Source: Actinomycetales bacterium (lineage in GTDB: Bacteria; Actinomycetota; Actinomycetes; Actinomycetales; Cellulomonadaceae). Taken from it: a stretch of 64,000 bases of DNA. Positions 33,437 through 42,569 of the stretch are shown here, one piece after another (position 1 is the first letter of the stretch; each line of letters starts with the position of its first letter). A program made the translations under genes and the position numbers. The notes under the pieces were generated by a model. That model did not search any database and was not told the origin of the DNA. It saw nothing but the letters and a program-made list of their open reading frames with translations. The DNA is taken from assembly GCA_020444245.1 (NCBI GenBank), contig JAHLLI010000010.1, positions 1 through 64,000 on the forward strand, in the 5' to 3' direction.

Positions 33437-36400
33437 ATGTCGATCCACAAGCTGACGGCCGGGAGCGGGTACGACTACCTGACCCGCCAGGTCGCGGCCC
33501 AGGACGTCACCGAGAAGGGGCACACCAGCCTCGCCTCGTACTACTCGGCCAAGGGCGAGGAGCCGGGCCAGTGGCTCGGCTCGGGCCTGGCCGGCATCGA
33601 CGGCCTGTCGTCGGGGGACGAGGTCACCGCCGATCAGATGCGCAACCTGTTCGGCGCCGGTCGTCACCCCCTGGCCGAGCAGCTGCGGCTGGCGGCCGCA
33701 TTCGACGGGCAGGACGAGCATCAGCAGGATCTGGCGTCCAGGCTCGGCACACCGTTCAAGGTCCACGCGCGCGACGTGTCCGAGTTCCGGCTCGAGGTCG
33801 CCCGCAGGGTCGAGGCGTTCAACACCGCGCAGGGACAGCATCCCGAGGCGGCCGTGCAGCTGGCCGAGCGCGCCCGGATCCGCACCGAGGTCGGCGTCGA
33901 GCTGTTCCGGCGCGAGTTCGGCAGGGACCCCGCCGACGCGCGCGAGCTCGCCGCGACGATCGCCAAGCACTCCAGGCCCCGCACCAACGCCGTCGCCGGG
34001 TTCGACCTGACGGTCTCCCCGGTGAAGTCGGTCTCGACGCTGTGGGCCGTCGCCGATCGCCCGACCGCCGCGGCGATCGAACGCGCCCACGACGCAGCCG
34101 TCGGCGACGCCCTGGCCTTCCTGGAGAGCACGGCGCTCTTCACCCGCGAAGGCACCAACGGAGTACGTCAGGTGGAGACCCGCGGGTTGGTCGCTGTGGC
34201 GTTCACTCACCGCGACTCGCGCGCCGGGGACCCTGACCTGCACACCCATGTTGCCGTGGCCAACAAGGTCCAGACCCGCCGTGACGGTCGCTGGTTGGCC
34301 ATCGATGGCCGTGTTCTGTTCGCCGCGAACGTGGCCGCGTCCGAGACGTACAACACCTCCCTCGAGCGCCACCTCACCGACGCCCTCGGGGTTCGGTTCG
34401 AAGCCCGACCCGAGGCCGACTCCCGCAAGCGACCGGTCCGCGAGATCACCGGCGTCGACCCGGCCTTGGCCCAGCGGTGGTCTTCCCGCCGGGCCACCAT
34501 CGACGAGCGTCGCGCGGAGCTGGCGCGCCTGTTCCAGGCCACCCACTCCCGCCCACCGACGCCGGTCGAGTCGATCCAGCTCGCCCAGCAGGCGACGCTG
34601 GAGACCCGCGAGGCCAAGCACGAGCCGCGTAGCCTCGCCGAGCAGCGCCAGGCCTGGGCCGCCGAAGCACGCGAGACGCTGGGGGGCGACGCGGCGGTGC
34701 GCGCCATGGTCGACCGGGCCCTGCGCTCTGCTACCGCCCCAGCCCGGCAGGTCGACGCGGCCTGGGTCGAGGCGACGGCCACGTTGATTCGCGACGAGGT
34801 CCAGGCACGCCGTGCGACCTGGCGGCGCTGGCACGTCCAGGCCGAGGCGCTACGCCAGGTGCGCGGGATAGATGTGCCCACCGCGGACGTCCCCCGGGTC
34901 GTGGACCTGCTCGTCGATGAGGTGCTGACCCGCCGCTCGGTAGCCATCCCGACCGCCGACGACGACGTCGACCTCCCTGCTGTGCTGCGCCGCAGCGACG
35001 GCTCCTCCGTCTATACCGTGGCCGGCTCGGCCCTGTTCACCTCAGCGCAGCTCCTGGCAGCCGAGCAGCGCATCGTCGCCCAGGCGGGGCGCGCGGACGG
35101 CTCGCGCGCGCAGGACCAGGCCGTCGACCAGGCGATGCGCGCCTCGGCGGCCGAGGGTCTGCCACTGAACGCCGGGCAGGCGACTCTGGTTCGCGAGATG
35201 GCGACCTCGGGCCGTCGCGTCCAGCTGGCGATCGCGCCGGCGGGAGCCGGCAAGACCACCGCCATGCGAGCCCTGGCCACGGCGTGGACGCACAGCGGGG
35301 GCGACGTGGTGGGCCTGGCCCCGTCCGCGGCGGCCGCCGCGATCCTCGGCGAGCACATCGCCACCCGCGCCGACACCCTGGCCAAGCTCGTGTGGCACAT
35401 CGACCACGACGACCTGCCCGGGTGGGCAGAGCAGATCGGCCCGCGCACGCTCGTCGTGGTCGACGAGGCCGGGATGGCAGACACGCTGTCCCTGGACACG
35501 GTTGTGGGGTTCGTCACGGCCCGCGGTGGCTCGGTGCGCCTCGTCGGCGACGACCAGCAGCTGGCCTCCGTGGGAGCCGGCGGGGTGCTGCGGGACATCC
35601 GGGCGACGCACGGTTGCCTGCACCTGAGCGAGTTGATGCGGTTCGCCGACCCTGCTGAGGGCGCCGCTTCGCTCGCGCTGCGCGAAGGTCTTCCCGAGTC
35701 CCTCGGCTTCTACCTGGACCGGCAGCGGGTGCATGTCGGGGACCTGTCCACGATCACCGACTCGGTGTTCGAGGCCTGGCGGACCGACCGGCACTCAGGG
35801 CGCGACTCCGTGATGCTCGCCCCGACCCGCGACCTGGTCCACCAGCTCAACCAGCGCGCCCAGGCCTGGCGGCTGGCCGGTCAACGCCCAGAGCGCACCG
35901 CAGCGCTGGCCGACGGCAGCACTGCCTCGACCGGCGACGTGGTCATCACCCGGCTCAACGAACGGCGGCTGCGCACCGGCGCCACGGACTGGGTCAAGAA
36001 CGGTGATCGCTGGCAGGTTGTCGACGTCCACGACGACGGCTCCGTCAAGGCTCGGCACACCACCTCCGGCCGCACGGTCACGCTGCCCCACACCTACGTC
36101 GCGGCCTACGTCGAGCTCGGCTACGCCTCAACGATCCACACCGCCCAGGGCGTGACGGCCGATACCAGCCACACCGTGCTGACGGGCAACGAGTCGCGCC
36201 AGCTTGCCTACACCGCGTCCACGAGAGGCCGACACGCCAACCACCTCTACCTCGAGGTCGTCGACGACGGCGATCCCCACAACCTCATCCGGCCCGACCA
36301 CATCCACCCACTGACCGCGGTCGACATCCTCGAACGCATCCTCGCCAGCGACGGCTCCGCGGTGTCGGCGACCACCACCGCACGCGACGCCCAGGACCCC

Positions 36401-38980
36401 GCTGGCCAACTCACCCACGCCACCGCTCGCTACCTAGACTCCCTCTACGTCGGAGCCGAGCAGCTCCTCGGCGCAGAGCAGGTGGCCCGCCTGGACACCA
36501 CCGCCGACCACGTCGTGCCCGGCCTGACCGGCGCGCCCGCGTGGCCAACCCTGCGCGCCCACCTCATCGTGGCGTCCGCCCAGCACGGCACCGACCCCCT
36601 CGGCCACCTGCACGCCGCGGCGAACACCAGGGAGATCGATTCAGCCGCCGACCCGGCGGCGGTCCTGGACTGGCGTCTGGACGCCACGGGGCTCCGCAAC
36701 GCCGGAGCCGGGCCCCTGCAGTGGCTGCCCGGCATCCCCCACCGGCTCGCCGAGGACGGCGAGTGGGGGCCCTACCTGGCGATGCGGGCCGCGCAGGTCC
36801 GTGCCCTGACCGCCGACGTCGCCGAGCAGGTCCGGGACGCGACGACAACTCCTGCGTGGGCACGTGAGGGGCAGCGTCTGCCCGACGCGGACCTGCTCGT
36901 CGACGTCGCGGTGTGGCGGGCGGCGACCGGCGTGCGGACCGCGGATCGGCGCCCGACCGGTCCCGCCCAGCTCGCGGCGGCACCCGCAAAGTGGCAGAGC
37001 AACCTGAACGCTCGCCTCGCTCTGGCCCACGCGCCCGCACTGGCCGAGTGGTCGGCCCTGCTCCACACGGTCCTCGTCGACCCCGGGCGCGACGAGTTCG
37101 CCCCGGTTCTCGCCGAACGCCTGGCGGCCCTGAGCCGGGCGGGGATCGACGCCCCGGCCCTGGTCCGCGGGGCCGCGGGCCTCGGGTCGCTCCCTGACGA
37201 CCACGCCGCGGCCGCGCTGTGGTGGCGGATCGCCGGACGACTCACACCCGCCGTCGCCGCCCAGGTCGAAGCCGGCACCGCCCTGACGACCACCTGGGAC
37301 GAGCGCCTTCCCGACATCGTCGGTGCCGACCAGGCCGATGCACTGCACACCAGCCCCTGGTGGCCCGCCCTGGTCACCGTCGTCGACCACGCCATCGCCC
37401 GCGGCACTCCCATCGACGAGCTGCTTGCCGACTACGAGCGCGTCGGCGCCCAGGACCTCGACCCCTGCCAGGCGATGGTCTGGCGGATCTCCCTGCTCAC
37501 CGACCCGGCACCCGACCCCGACGACCCGCTCGTGCACGCGCCGGCCGCCGGCCCCAACGAGCCCGAACCGAATCCGTTCGACACCGACGCGATCGACCCC
37601 AACGCCAGCGCGCCGACGCCCGGGGAGTGGGCCGGCCTGCGCCCCGTCGACGCGACTGACGAACCACCCGCCGAAGTGGTCGACGACGCTCCCGAACCGC
37701 ATCAGGACGACGACGCCACCGAACCGCTCCTCACTCTCGCCGCGGCCGCGCGCCGGCTCGCCGGCCCACTACCCCCGACCGACCGGCAGATCGACGCCCG
37801 CAGCGCACGCGAGTTCGACGCCGCCCACGGGCCGGTCCCGCCCGGCCGCATCCTCGAGCTCAACCGCCTCGCCGCCGACTTCTACGCCAGTAGGTTCCCC
37901 GGCTCCTGGGCCCAAACCCACCTCGTCGAACGTCTCGGGGTCGATCTCGCCGGAGACGTCCACGTGCAACCCGGGTACGCCCCTCGCGGGTGGACGATCC
38001 TCGTCGACCACCTGCGCGCCGGCGGCGCTACCGACGTCGAGCTCACCGAGTCCGGACTGGCCAGCGTCGCCCGCACCGGCAGGCTCATCGACCGATTCCG
38101 CGACCGCCTCGTCCTACCGATCACGCGCACCGGGCCCGACGGCCAACTGGAGACCATCGGGTTCGTCGGCCGACGCCACCCCGACGCCGACGACAGCACG
38201 GCCGGCCCCAAGTACCTCAACACCCCCGAAACCCCCGTGTTCTCCAAGGGCGCCCAGTTCTTCACCATCCGTGCCGACCTGCTCGCGTCCGGAGCGACAC
38301 CGGTGCTCGTCGAGGGGCCGATGGACGCTCTCGCGGTCTCCCTCGCCAGCGGCGGGGACTTCGTCGGACTCGCCCCTCTCGGGACCGCCCTGACCGAGGA
38401 CCAAGCCCTCGAACTCGCCACCGCTGCGCACGAGCACGGCACCACGCCCATCGTGGCCACCGACGCCGACGCCGCCGGCGATCTCGCCGCCCAACGCGAC
38501 TACTGGCTGCTGGCCCAGCACGCGATCGCCCCGAACACCGTGGCCATGCGCCCGGGCAGCGACCCCGCTGACCTCCTGGCGCAATCCGGCCGAGTCGCGC
38601 TGCGCGAGACGCTCCGTGGCACCCGCCCGCTGAGCGAACGGCTCATCGCCGAACGCCTCGAGCACCTGCGCGGACTCGCGGCGGTGCGCGCCGCCAGCAA
38701 CGTCGCTGCGGCCGCCAACCCCGACCTCTGGGACGCCGAGTCCCGGCGGATCGCAGACACCGCCGGAATACCGCTCGGCTTTGTGCGCCGAGAGCTTGCC
38801 ACTGCGCTTGAACGTTGGGACCACGACCCGCGCGACGCTGCCACCGAGGAGGTCCGCGACATGCCCAGCGTTCGGGCACGTTCGGCGGAAGCCCGCACGC
38901 TCGCGGCCGGGCCGTCTCGTCCCGCGCCAACCGCAGGACGAGGCGTCTCCGACGATCGCTCGCCGGCCCCGAGGGTGTAG
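33437..38980 (+). CDS. traA: MobF relaxase-helicase with C-terminal DnaG/TOPRIM primase-like region
   Basis: An 1,847-residue conjugal transfer protein. The TrwC relaxase domain has Tyr12 and Tyr14 in GSGYDYLTRQ and the three-His metal site H258, H269, H271 (HTH), with the 11 and 2 spacing of TrwC. A RecD/TraI-type helicase follows with Walker A GAGKTT (K606) and DEAG (D676). After a long unassigned middle, residues about 1480-1760 look like a DnaG core: Toprim_N (RFRDRLVLPITR), TOPRIM Glu1626 in VEGPMDA and DAD at 1676-1678. ATG 33437 has CGGAG upstream. It would nick, unwind and perhaps prime the transferred strand. No coupling protein gene follows. Confidence 0.92.
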   Translation: MSIHKLTAGSGYDYLTRQVAAQDVTEKGHTSLASYYSAKGEEPGQWLGSGLAGIDGLSSGDEVTADQMRNLFGAGRHPLAEQLRLAAAFDGQDEHQQDLASRLGTPFKVHARDVSEFRLEVARRVEAFNTAQGQHPEAAVQLAERARIRTEVGVELFRREFGRDPADARELAATIAKHSRPRTNAVAGFDLTVSPVKSVSTLWAVADRPTAAAIERAHDAAVGDALAFLESTALFTREGTNGVRQVETRGLVAVAFTHRDSRAGDPDLHTHVAVANKVQTRRDGRWLAIDGRVLFAANVAASETYNTSLERHLTDALGVRFEARPEADSRKRPVREITGVDPALAQRWSSRRATIDERRAELARLFQATHSRPPTPVESIQLAQQATLETREAKHEPRSLAEQRQAWAAEARETLGGDAAVRAMVDRALRSATAPARQVDAAWVEATATLIRDEVQARRATWRRWHVQAEALRQVRGIDVPTADVPRVVDLLVDEVLTRRSVAIPTADDDVDLPAVLRRSDGSSVYTVAGSALFTSAQLLAAEQRIVAQAGRADGSRAQDQAVDQAMRASAAEGLPLNAGQATLVREMATSGRRVQLAIAPAGAGKTTAMRALATAWTHSGGDVVGLAPSAAAAAILGEHIATRADTLAKLVWHIDHDDLPGWAEQIGPRTLVVVDEAGMADTLSLDTVVGFVTARGGSVRLVGDDQQLASVGAGGVLRDIRATHGCLHLSELMRFADPAEGAASLALREGLPESLGFYLDRQRVHVGDLSTITDSVFEAWRTDRHSGRDSVMLAPTRDLVHQLNQRAQAWRLAGQRPERTAALADGSTASTGDVVITRLNERRLRTGATDWVKNGDRWQVVDVHDDGSVKARHTTSGRTVTLPHTYVAAYVELGYASTIHTAQGVTADTSHTVLTGNESRQLAYTASTRGRHANHLYLEVVDDGDPHNLIRPDHIHPLTAVDILERILASDGSAVSATTTARDAQDPAGQLTHATARYLDSLYVGAEQLLGAEQVARLDTTADHVVPGLTGAPAWPTLRAHLIVASAQHGTDPLGHLHAAANTREIDSAADPAAVLDWRLDATGLRNAGAGPLQWLPGIPHRLAEDGEWGPYLAMRAAQVRALTADVAEQVRDATTTPAWAREGQRLPDADLLVDVAVWRAATGVRTADRRPTGPAQLAAAPAKWQSNLNARLALAHAPALAEWSALLHTVLVDPGRDEFAPVLAERLAALSRAGIDAPALVRGAAGLGSLPDDHAAAALWWRIAGRLTPAVAAQVEAGTALTTTWDERLPDIVGADQADALHTSPWWPALVTVVDHAIARGTPIDELLADYERVGAQDLDPCQAMVWRISLLTDPAPDPDDPLVHAPAAGPNEPEPNPFDTDAIDPNASAPTPGEWAGLRPVDATDEPPAEVVDDAPEPHQDDDATEPLLTLAAAARRLAGPLPPTDRQIDARSAREFDAAHGPVPPGRILELNRLAADFYASRFPGSWAQTHLVERLGVDLAGDVHVQPGYAPRGWTILVDHLRAGGATDVELTESGLASVARTGRLIDRFRDRLVLPITRTGPDGQLETIGFVGRRHPDADDSTAGPKYLNTPETPVFSKGAQFFTIRADLLASGATPVLVEGPMDALAVSLASGGDFVGLAPLGTALTEDQALELATAAHEHGTTPIVATDADAAGDLAAQRDYWLLAQHAIAPNTVAMRPGSDPADLLAQSGRVALRETLRGTRPLSERLIAERLEHLRGLAAVRAASNVAAAANPDLWDAESRRIADTAGIPLGFVRRELATALERWDHDPRDAATEEVRDMPSVRARSAEARTLAAGPSRPAPTAGRGVSDDRSPAPRV

Positions 38981-39263
38981 GTCCGCGCCGTCGAAGGCAA
39001 CCCCTCGGCCTGGGAGGTGCTCAGCGAACTCGCGCCACCGAGCCAGCTTCGATCCCGACCATCGTCAGCAGCTGAGGGGGGCCCGATCAAGCCCCTTCGC
39101 CGGGTGGCGCGTGTAGCGACAGTGCCCGACACCGCGCAGCTACGCAGCGGCCTTCGAGGGGGCGGGCAGCAGCCAAGCTTCCCTTGAGCCAGAGAATGAC
39201 AGCCAGACGGCTAGGGCGTACTGATCAAGTGGTTCTGGCTGCTGCTGGGTGATGATCGGGTGC

Positions 39264-39378
39264 GTGAGCAGGCAGGAGATCTCTGATCCGGTGTGGGCGG
39301 TGCTGGAGCCGTTGATGCCGGTGCCAGCCGGGCGGTCGCGGCCGTGGTCCGATCACCGTCTGGCCGTGGAGGGGATCC
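39264..39378 (+). pseudogene. IS5-family transposase N-terminal fragment
   Basis: The frame from GTG 39264 encodes SRQEISDPVWAVLEPLMP and then WSDHRLAVEGI, matching the start of IS5-type (IS1031/ISL2-like) transposases. It stops matching at GGATCC 39373-39378, where a fragment of a different insertion sequence begins in the opposite direction. Confidence 0.75.
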
Positions 39379-39535
39379 GCGAAGAAGGCCGAGGCCCTCC
39401 TCAACAAGTCGTTGGCCCGCCGCAGCTCCCGGTTCTCCTGCTCCAGGTCCCGGATCCGCTTGGCCTCCGCGCTGGTCACCCCGGGCTCGACGCCTCGTCG
39501 ACAGGCGGTTCAGTCCCAGTTCCTGGCGACTGCCG
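39379..39535 (-). pseudogene. IS3-family OrfA C-terminal fragment
   Basis: On the minus strand the frame reads TSAEAKRIRDLEQENRELRR and then ASAFFA, the leucine-zipper end of IS3-family OrfA. The preceding part (RNW...) is interrupted by a stop, and the OrfB partner is missing. It abuts the IS5 fragment. Confidence 0.8.
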
Positions 39536-39590
39536 AAATCACCCCGACAAATGACGCTCATCTGTCGAACCGCTGACATATGGTCGTGCC

Positions 39591-41117
39591 GTGTCGTCAC
39601 CCGGCTCGGATTGTCCCGACGGGACCACCCCCGGCGCCGAGGCTGATCCGCCCTTGGGCGTCAGGTCCCAGCCCAGCGAGGACCGTCCGTCGAGAACCTG
39701 GGACGACGGGACGTCGGCCGTGGGCGCACAGCCGGTCGCGTCAAGGTTGCGGCGCGCGATGCGGCGCAAGCCGATCTTGCTTGGCGCGATCGCTATTCTC
39801 ATCCTGGCCCTTTCCGGTGGTACCTGGGCGATCGTCGAGGCGCGCAAGGTTGTGGTGCCCGATCTCGCCGGTCTCCCGCTGACGGGCGTTGACGGGGCTG
39901 CCGGCGGGCTCGATTTGGTCTTGGCTCGGCAGGGCTCTGCTCCGGACGACGCTCTGGCCGGCCTGACGACGATCACTGGGCAAGACCCCCAGCCCGGGAC
40001 GCGCGTGTGGCTCGGGTCAACGGTGACCTACACGTTCGAACTCGTTGACGTCGAGGTTCCCGACGTGCGCGGGGTATCACTTCGCCGAGCCATGGAGCAG
40101 CTGACCGAGGCCGGACTCACCGGCCGGGCGGTGGCGGCGACGGTCCCGATCGTCGCCGAGGGTTCCGGTGGCAGCGGCATCCTGGCCGGGACTGATCCCA
40201 CCGCCATCACCAGAGCGGTTGCGGATCTCGGGCTGGCCGGGCCGGTCGACGTGACCGGTGCTCCGTTTGCCCTTCGAGGGGATCCTTCTGAGGACTGGAG
40301 CGTGGTCGACGTCGTGCCTGCGCCTGACTCGGCTGTTGAGGCGGGGTCGATCGTGAACCTGACCCTGGTCTTGCCGCTGGGCCAGATGCCCGACGTGGTG
40401 GGCACGCCATACCCCGACGCGGCCAACGCACTTGGGCTCGCGGGCGCGTACGCGCACGTGGACGCAACGCCGCACTTCGACGGTGTCGTACCCGAGGGCT
40501 TCCCGTTCGACGTCAACGAACTCGCCTACTCGTGGTGGGGAGGAGCGGAGAAGGACGCGCTGAAGCAGAAGACAGGCGAGCCTGAGCAGTGGGTCGTCTA
40601 CTCCCAGCCGGTGCCAGCCGGTCAGGTGTTCGTCCGCGGGCAGACAGTCGCCCTGGTCGTCCAGTGGCCCGAGGCCACCGTCCCAGACATCACCGGTCTG
40701 GACCTGGAAGCCGCTCGGAAGGCCCTGAACGACGCCGGGCTGGCCGCCCATGAGATATACGGCTCAGGCACCGTGCGCAGCCAGACCTATCCGCCTGGAA
40801 CGGTCCTGCCGATGGGCGCGAGTGTCGACGCCGAACTGAGCCACGAGGTCACCTTCCGGGTGACGAGTTCGGGCGCGCGGGGCACTGTCACCTGGGCCGC
40901 GCCCGGATCGTTCTCAATTCAGCAGGCCGTCGGGACTCGGCTCCCGTGGAGCCAGACGTGGCACCCGGCGGCCGAACCGGGGAGGTATGACCGAGGTAAC
41001 CTCAGCGCCCAGATGACGGCGGAATCGGGCTCAATCACCTGCGAGATCATCGTTGACGGTGACGTTGTCGAGTCGAACACCTCCACGGGCGCGTACGCCG
41101 TTGTCTCCTGCGGGTAG
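39591..41117 (+). CDS. PASTA-repeat protein with C-terminal MmpS-like domain
   Basis: A 508-residue membrane-anchored protein. A 60-residue cytoplasmic lead precedes one helix (PILLGAIAILILALSGGTWAIV, about 60-81). The outside part has four PASTA-like units, recognisable by VPDLAG, VPDVRG, MPDVVG and VPDITG. The last 90 residues resemble MmpS (VTWAAPGS, LPWSQTW, ITCEIIVDGDVVESN, AVVSCG), a small mycobacterial lipid-export partner. There is no kinase domain. PASTA units bind muropeptides. GTG 39591 has no strong ribosome site. A cell-envelope role is inferred. Confidence 0.75.
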   Translation: MSSPGSDCPDGTTPGAEADPPLGVRSQPSEDRPSRTWDDGTSAVGAQPVASRLRRAMRRKPILLGAIAILILALSGGTWAIVEARKVVVPDLAGLPLTGVDGAAGGLDLVLARQGSAPDDALAGLTTITGQDPQPGTRVWLGSTVTYTFELVDVEVPDVRGVSLRRAMEQLTEAGLTGRAVAATVPIVAEGSGGSGILAGTDPTAITRAVADLGLAGPVDVTGAPFALRGDPSEDWSVVDVVPAPDSAVEAGSIVNLTLVLPLGQMPDVVGTPYPDAANALGLAGAYAHVDATPHFDGVVPEGFPFDVNELAYSWWGGAEKDALKQKTGEPEQWVVYSQPVPAGQVFVRGQTVALVVQWPEATVPDITGLDLEAARKALNDAGLAAHEIYGSGTVRSQTYPPGTVLPMGASVDAELSHEVTFRVTSSGARGTVTWAAPGSFSIQQAVGTRLPWSQTWHPAAEPGRYDRGNLSAQMTAESGSITCEIIVDGDVVESNTSTGAYAVVSCG

Positions 41118-41262
41118 CCCGACGACGGTCGACGACCGCACCGAAGGCTGGAATCCGAGTCGCTTTGGTGTCGTGTCCGCGATCAACGCCGCGCACGAGG
41201 CCAAGGTCGTCCCGTTCCACCCGGTGGACCTGACCGTGGACCCGACCGTCGCCGGCGGGTGA

Positions 41263-41976
41263 TCACAGCCACCAGCGCGGATCGGTGAAGTCCAGCGCCG
41301 CGTCCAGGGTACGCACCGCCTCGGTGAGGTTTCCGAGCCGGTTCGCCCGCAAGGGGCCCGGGAACCGTTCCCCGCCACCGGGCGGGGCGTTCAGGGCTTC
41401 GACGGCGCGGCGCACCCGGTCGGCCGCGGGCACCCAGTCGGCCGCGCCGGGGTGCACGTCCGCCTGGTGTGCGGTGCGCCGCAGTACCCGCTCGGCACCC
41501 TCGGCCTCCCCGGCCGGCCACGACCACGCGTCCTGGCCCGAGGCGGGCAGGCGCAGCCGGTCCACCGTCTCCCGGGTCCCCCTGGGTCCCCTGGGCCCGC
41601 TCTCGCGGTCCCCGTCCGCCCGCATCTGATCGGCCATGCGCGGGGCTGGGAAGTCCTCGACCGCCTTGCCGAGCCACCACGCGATCACCCGCAGGTCGTC
41701 GCAGGTGGCCCTGGCGCCCTCGAGCGTCGAGGCCGCGAGCCGCCGGGAACGCAGCGTCTCCACGACTCCGCCGACCAGGACCACCGACACGGGGATCCCC
41801 ACCAGGGCGGAGGCGAACGAGGACGCCACGTTGGTCAGGAACGGGCGGGCTACCCACCAGCCGGTCGCGTCCAGGTAGACGCCGACCCCGATGAGCGCGA
41901 CCCCGATGGTCAGCATGCCTAGCGCGGTCCAGCGCGCCCACCGGGGCAGCCACGGCAGTGCACGCATGGCCCGCAT
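41263..41976 (-). CDS. Membrane protein of unknown function
   Basis: A 237-residue protein with two membrane helices near the N-terminus (ALGMLTIGVALIGVGVYL and ALVGIPVSVVLVGGVV) and a soluble C-terminal part of about 150 residues with no known motif. ATG 41976 is one of two close in-frame starts (the other at 41967). Its 5' end abuts a HAD-hydrolase remnant, so the gene may have been brought in or cut by rearrangement. Confidence 0.55.
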   Translation of the reverse strand: MRAMRALPWLPRWARWTALGMLTIGVALIGVGVYLDATGWWVARPFLTNVASSFASALVGIPVSVVLVGGVVETLRSRRLAASTLEGARATCDDLRVIAWWLGKAVEDFPAPRMADQMRADGDRESGPRGPRGTRETVDRLRLPASGQDAWSWPAGEAEGAERVLRRTAHQADVHPGAADWVPAADRVRRAVEALNAPPGGGERFPGPLRANRLGNLTEAVRTLDAALDFTDPRWWL

Positions 41977-41984
41977 GGTGCCAC

Positions 41985-42100
41985 GCGTCGCCCACGTCCC
42001 ACGCACCGCGGTCGCCGACCATGAGGACCTCCTGCGGGTCCAGGCCCAGGCGATCGAGGGCGGACCGGAAGATCGACGACCCAGCTCCCACCCTGCGGCG
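41985..42100 (-). pseudogene. HAD-superfamily hydrolase remnant
   Basis: A short minus-strand frame encodes SIFRSALDRLGLDPQEVLMV followed by GDRGAWDVGDA, the motif III/IV region of HAD phosphatases. The nucleophile motif DxDGT is missing upstream and the frame runs into unrelated sequence on both sides. Confidence 0.65.
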
Positions 42101-42248
42101 ACCTCGGCTGCACGACCATGAGCGCCCCAGGCTGACACCCATCGGGTGGCTGTCGCGGCGTTGCACGAGCAGCGGGGCTTCGGCGTGGTCGAGACGCTCG
42201 AGCAGGCGTGGGTGTGACGCCTCGTGGGCGAAGCCCGGGTCGACGCAA

Positions 42249-42528
42249 TGGACCCGCTCCGAATCCGCCCAGTTCTGGAGCCGCTGCTGCCGGCGGTGAA
42301 AACCAGGGGGCGGCCGTGGACCGATCACCGGCTCGCGGTGGAGGCAATGGTCTGGAAGTACCGGACCGGTGCGCCGTGGCGCGATGTGCCTGAGCGGTTC
42401 GGGAAGTGGAACTCGATCTACAAGCGGTTCGATCGGTGGGCGGGCGACGGCACCTGGGACCGGCTGTTGGCTGCGGTGCAAACGCTCGCCGACGCCGACG
42501 GCGAGATGGACTGGGTGGTCTCGACGGC
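42249..42528 (+). pseudogene. IS5-family transposase fragment
   Basis: From ATG 42249 the frame matches the IS5-type N-terminal half: LEPLLPAVKTRGRPW, DHRLAVEAMVWKYRTGAPWR, FGKWNSIYKRFDRW. It ends at ADADGEMDWVVS, just before the first catalytic Asp, where sequence belonging to the upstream part of the next gene begins. A relative of the fragment at 39264, but not the same copy. Confidence 0.85.
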
Positions 42529-42569
42529 CACTCGCGCGTCGACAGGTAATTCGACGCTACCGTCGGTTC

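Noticed and set aside
41140-41262. Plus-strand frame ending at 41262 considered as a gene
   Set aside because: About 40 codons look protein-like but there is no start signal, and the frame overlaps the end of the PASTA gene. At most a remnant.
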